A DNA stretch of 64,000 nucleotides from Actinoallomurus oryzae (GTDB taxonomy: Bacteria; Actinomycetota; Actinomycetes; Streptosporangiales; Streptosporangiaceae): contig NZ_BAABHF010000026.1 in assembly GCF_039541955.1 (NCBI RefSeq), forward strand, positions 62,001 through 126,000. Reading direction: 5' to 3'. Shown here one piece after another: positions 61,502 through 64,000 of this stretch (the stretch's first letter is position 1; each line of letters opens with the position of its first letter). Under the pieces are notes generated by a model. It had not been told where the DNA came from. It searched no databases and worked only from the letters and a program-made list of their open reading frames with translations. The position numbers and the translations under genes were made by a program.

Positions 61502-62491
61502 TCACCAGGCGAACGCCTCCGGAGAGGGGCCGGGGCCGGGGAAGATCTCGTCCACACCGTCGAGGAACTCCTGCGGCAGCTCCAGCGCCACCGCCCGCAG
61601 CGCCGAGTCGAGCTGCTCGCGCGTGCGGGGGCCGACGATCGGCCCGGTCACGCCGGGCCGGGTGAGCAGCCATGCGAGCGTGGCCTCACCGGGCGGTACC
61701 TCGTGCTTGTCGCACAGGTCCTCGTACGCCTGGATCCGCGCCCGCTGGTCGGGGTCGGCCAGCGTCGCCGCCGCGCGCCCGGACGTCGAGCGCCGGCCCT
61801 CCTGCTCCTTGCGCAGGACACCGCCGAGCAGGCCGCCGTGCAGCGGTGACCAGGGGATCACTCCGAGGCCGTACGCCTCCGCGGCCGGGATGACCTCCAT
61901 CTCGGCCCGCCGTTCGGCCGGGTTGTACAGGCACTGCTCGCTGACGAGCCCGAGCGAGCCGCGCCGCGCCGCCGTCTCGTTCGCCCGGGCGATGCTCCAG
62001 CCGGGGAAGTTGGAGGAGCCGACGTAGAGGACCTTGCCCTGCTGGACCAGGACGTCCATCGCCTGCCAGATCTCGTCCCAGGGCGTGTTCCGGTCGATGT
62101 GGTGGAACTGGTAGAGGTCGATGCGGTCGGTGCCGAGCCGCCTGAGGGACGCGTCGACGGCCCGCCGGATGTTGACCGCGGACAGCCGGTCGTGGTTCGG
62201 CCAGGCCTCGCCGTCCCCGGCCATGTTCCCGTAGACCTTCGTGGCCAGGACCGTCTTGTCACGCCGGCCTCCGCCCTGGGCGAACCAGGTGCCGACGATC
62301 TCCTCGGTGCGCCCCTTGTTCTCGCCCCAGCCGTAGACGTTCGCGGTGTCGAAGAAGTTGATGCCCGCGTCGAGCGCCGCGTCCATGATCGCGTGGGCGT
62401 CGGGCTCGTCGGTCAGCGGTCCGAAGTTCATCGTGCCGAGTACCAACCGGCTCACCTTGAGCCCGGTCCGTCCGAGTTGCGTGTAGTCCAT
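61502..62491 (-). CDS. Aldo/keto reductase
   Basis: A 329-residue TIM barrel with MDYTQLGRTGLKVSRLVLGT, NFFDTANVYGWGENKGRTEE (catalytic Asp, Tyr), LATKVYG (Lys) and YQFHHIDRNTPWDEIW (His). It is similar in layout to general stress protein 69/YajO-like reductases. It reduces aldehydes or ketones with NADPH. ATG at 62491 has GGAGG five bases upstream. It is convergent with the GntR gene and likely unrelated to that operon. Confidence 0.92.
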   Translation of the reverse strand: MDYTQLGRTGLKVSRLVLGTMNFGPLTDEPDAHAIMDAALDAGINFFDTANVYGWGENKGRTEEIVGTWFAQGGGRRDKTVLATKVYGNMAGDGEAWPNHDRLSAVNIRRAVDASLRRLGTDRIDLYQFHHIDRNTPWDEIWQAMDVLVQQGKVLYVGSSNFPGWSIARANETAARRGSLGLVSEQCLYNPAERRAEMEVIPAAEAYGLGVIPWSPLHGGLLGGVLRKEQEGRRSTSGRAAATLADPDQRARIQAYEDLCDKHEVPPGEATLAWLLTRPGVTGPIVGPRTREQLDSALRAVALELPQEFLDGVDEIFPGPGPSPEAFAW

Positions 62492-62667
62492 GACCCTCCA
62501 GCCAATCAGGTCGCGCGGCCGTCGGCACACCCGGAGTCCGTGCCGGGCCGGTACCTGCGGGGGAGGGGACCGGCGCTCACGGGGGAGGCCGCCGGTACGG
62601 CACGGGCCGAAGGATTGCGGACGGCGCCGGATGACGGCGCCGACGCCCATCTGATGAGGGAAAACCC

Positions 62668-63246
62668 GTGAACCGTTCGCTCAGCTCCCGTACGGCCCTG
62701 GTCTCCATCGGCGCTCTGGCCGCGCTCACCGTGACCGGTGCGACCGCCTCGGCCGGCACGCCGACGGCCGGGGCGCCGAAAGAGCCCGGCCTGGTCGGCA
62801 GCGCGAAGATCCACTACGCGTACGCACCCGATGACGACATCCGGTTCGACTTCGACGCCCACGGCTTCTACACCCTCGCGCGCGGCACGTTCCACTTCCG
62901 TCACAGCGGCATCGGTGCCGACGGCAGGCCCGTGACCGGGGAGGCGTGGGGAGAGGTGGACTGCCTCGCCACCGGGGGCGATACCGCGACCATGACCGGC
63001 ACGATCACCCGGACCGTTCCGCCCGGCATCATGGCGGGCGCGGTCGGGTTCAGCGTGGCCGGCCATGGGCGCCACCAGCGTCTGGGTTTCTCCTGGGGGG
63101 TGCTCGACTCGCCCGCCGAGCTGCCCGGCTGCTATGCGATCGCCCCGTTCACCACCGTCACGGCCGGCCACTTCGCGGTCACCGACGCCCCTCTGCCGGC
63201 CGTCCCGGTGTGGCTCTCCACCGCGCACAATGCTGAAGCCGACTGA
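62668..63246 (+). CDS. Small secreted protein, possibly repetin-like
   Basis: A 192-residue protein with a signal peptide (ALVSIGALAALTVTGATASA). The mature part is beta-rich: DDDIRFDFDAHGFYTLARGT, GEAWGEVDCLATGGDTATMT, LGFSWGVLDS and two Cys that could form a disulfide. The pattern recalls actinobacterial proteins annotated as repetin; the function of these is not established. GTG at 62668 follows GAGGGAAAA. It is followed by an AT-rich gap and a TetR gene. Confidence 0.7.
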   Translation: MNRSLSSRTALVSIGALAALTVTGATASAGTPTAGAPKEPGLVGSAKIHYAYAPDDDIRFDFDAHGFYTLARGTFHFRHSGIGADGRPVTGEAWGEVDCLATGGDTATMTGTITRTVPPGIMAGAVGFSVAGHGRHQRLGFSWGVLDSPAELPGCYAIAPFTTVTAGHFAVTDAPLPAVPVWLSTAHNAEAD

Positions 63247-63292
63247 AAAATTGTAATGCGCTTAAAGTTTGGGGTCGGCTATATTCCGGCTC

Positions 63293-63946
63293 ATGTCCGA
63301 GGGGCTGCGGGAGCGCAAGAAGCGCGAGACACGGCGGCGCATCTCCGCGGTGGCCACCGGTCTGTTCGTGGAGCGCGGTTTCGAGAGCGTCACGATCGCC
63401 GAGGTCGCCGCGGCGGCGGACGTGTCCGTCAACACCGTCTACAACTACTTCCGCGCGAAAGAGGATCTCGTCCTGCCTCCGGACGAGGCCTCCCCGCAGC
63501 GGCTCGCCGACATCGTGCGGCAGCGCCCGCCCGGCGAGTCCGCCGCGCGGGCGGTGCTGGCGCGGCTTCGCGAAGAGGTGCGCCGTCGTGACCGCATGCT
63601 GGGGCTGACCGAGGGGTTCGGCCGTGTCTTCGAGATGATGCGGGTCGCTCCCACGCTGCTCGCCCGGCTGGACGAGCTGGGCCGGCAGATGACCGAGGCC
63701 CTCGCCGCCGTGCTCGCCGAGGAGGCCGGGGCGGCGCCGGACGACCCGCTTCCGCGCGTCGTGGCCGCCCAGATCGGCTGGTTCCACGCGCTGGTCTTCG
63801 CCGAGATCGGCGAGCGCGTGACGGCCGGTCAGGGCCCCGACGAGATCGCCACGGCGGTGCTCGACCTCCTCGACACCGTCGAGACACTGCTCGGCGAACG
63901 CCTGCTCGCCTACGCCGTACGAGAGGACCGACCGTGTTCAGAGTGA
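63293..63946 (+). CDS. TetR-family transcriptional regulator
   Basis: A 217-residue protein with the TetR helix-turn-helix at about 10-60 (ISAVATGLFVERGFESVTIA, then AAADVSVNTVYNYFRAKEDL) and a helical ligand domain. The spacer before it (63247-63292) is the AT-richest short stretch near this end of the window and includes CTTAAAGTTT and TATATT, a likely promoter. ATG at 63293 is used; an upstream ATG at 63269 would overlap that promoter. It overlaps the next gene by 13 bp and probably regulates it. Confidence 0.9.
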   Translation: MSEGLRERKKRETRRRISAVATGLFVERGFESVTIAEVAAAADVSVNTVYNYFRAKEDLVLPPDEASPQRLADIVRQRPPGESAARAVLARLREEVRRRDRMLGLTEGFGRVFEMMRVAPTLLARLDELGRQMTEALAAVLAEEAGAAPDDPLPRVVAAQIGWFHALVFAEIGERVTAGQGPDEIATAVLDLLDTVETLLGERLLAYAVREDRPCSE

Positions 63947-64000
63947 CGATTCGCGGCACGTTCGGCGAGCTCGGCGCCGCCGACCGCGCCGCCGTTCTCA
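63934..64000 (+). CDS. Partial CDS cut by window end, co-transcribed with TetR
   Basis: GTG at 63934 opens a frame FRVTIRGTFGELGAADRAAV that is open to the last base. GAGAGGA lies about seven bases upstream. A second GTG at 63943 overlaps the TetR stop as GTGA and is also possible. The opening FRVTxRGxF resembles short DUF6204-type proteins often found beside TetR genes, but 22 residues are too few to be sure. Confidence 0.55.
   Translation, partial: MFRVTIRGTFGELGAADRAAVL

Overview
The window is high-GC, densely packed DNA with many GTG and TTG starts, frequent ATGA/GTGA stop-start overlaps and LAL-LuxR, MocR, GH64 and WXG100-type genes. This points to a filamentous actinomycete, most likely Streptosporangiales/Thermomonosporaceae or a relative. 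The genus is an inference. No rRNA, tRNA, integrase, transposase or CRISPR array was seen. It reads as accessory chromosome: secreted hydrolases, catabolic operons, regulators and orphan enzymes.

Layout. 2-5546: the 3' end of a large LuxR-type ATPase regulator, then a pyruvyl-transferase-like gene overlapping a beta-helix gene. 5621-15761: a membrane protein, a LysR regulator, a GH18 chitinase, an NlpC/P60 hydrolase, a WXG100-like pair whose second member carries a lytic transglycosylase domain, an SGNH esterase, a methyltransferase, an intradiol dioxygenase and a tiny Cys/Trp-rich secreted peptide. 15769-20481: a MocR regulator and a beta-1,3-glucan locus (GH64 then GH16) whose proteins share a near-identical discoidin domain on opposite ends, with a perfect LacI-type palindrome upstream. 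20486-27916: htpG, a PaoABC-like molybdenum aldehyde oxidoreductase operon, a lone ModA lipoprotein and a molbindin. 27917-29955: decayed DNA with a MEDS-domain fragment, a 156-bp tandem array and a TfoX-like gene.

29963-38582: nitronate monooxygenase, LLM flavoenzyme, ABC exporter, MFS transporter and a MalF/MalG-like fused permease. The permease is preceded by five consecutive 23-codon micro-ORFs in 68-bp tandem repeats, each carrying the ribosome binding site and start of the next. 38772-46660: a broken PAS/SpoIIE phosphatase remnant, then a tightly coupled run of epimerase, three glycosyltransferases (one apparently starting with CTG), two unrecognised proteins, a MaoC-type protein and a CoA-transferase. 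46752-49681: a quinone oxidoreductase and an orphan histidine kinase.

49867-61447 is the most coherent multi-gene system: ten co-directional, mostly overlapping genes. They encode a threonine-synthase-like PLP enzyme, a complete dipeptide/oligopeptide-type ABC importer (lipoprotein, two permeases, two ATPases), a short-chain dehydrogenase, a PuuE-like polysaccharide deacetylase, a cytoplasmic penicillin-acylase-family amidase and a GntR regulator. A perfect 16-bp palindrome before the first gene, and a degenerate copy before the second, look like GntR operators. The likely job is uptake and dismantling of an amide-linked compound; the substrate is unknown. The window closes with an aldo/keto reductase, a small secreted protein, a TetR regulator and a partial gene.

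A recurring theme is tandem repetition: arrays with units of 18, 24, 33, 39, 68 and 156 bp occur both between genes and, in frame, inside them.
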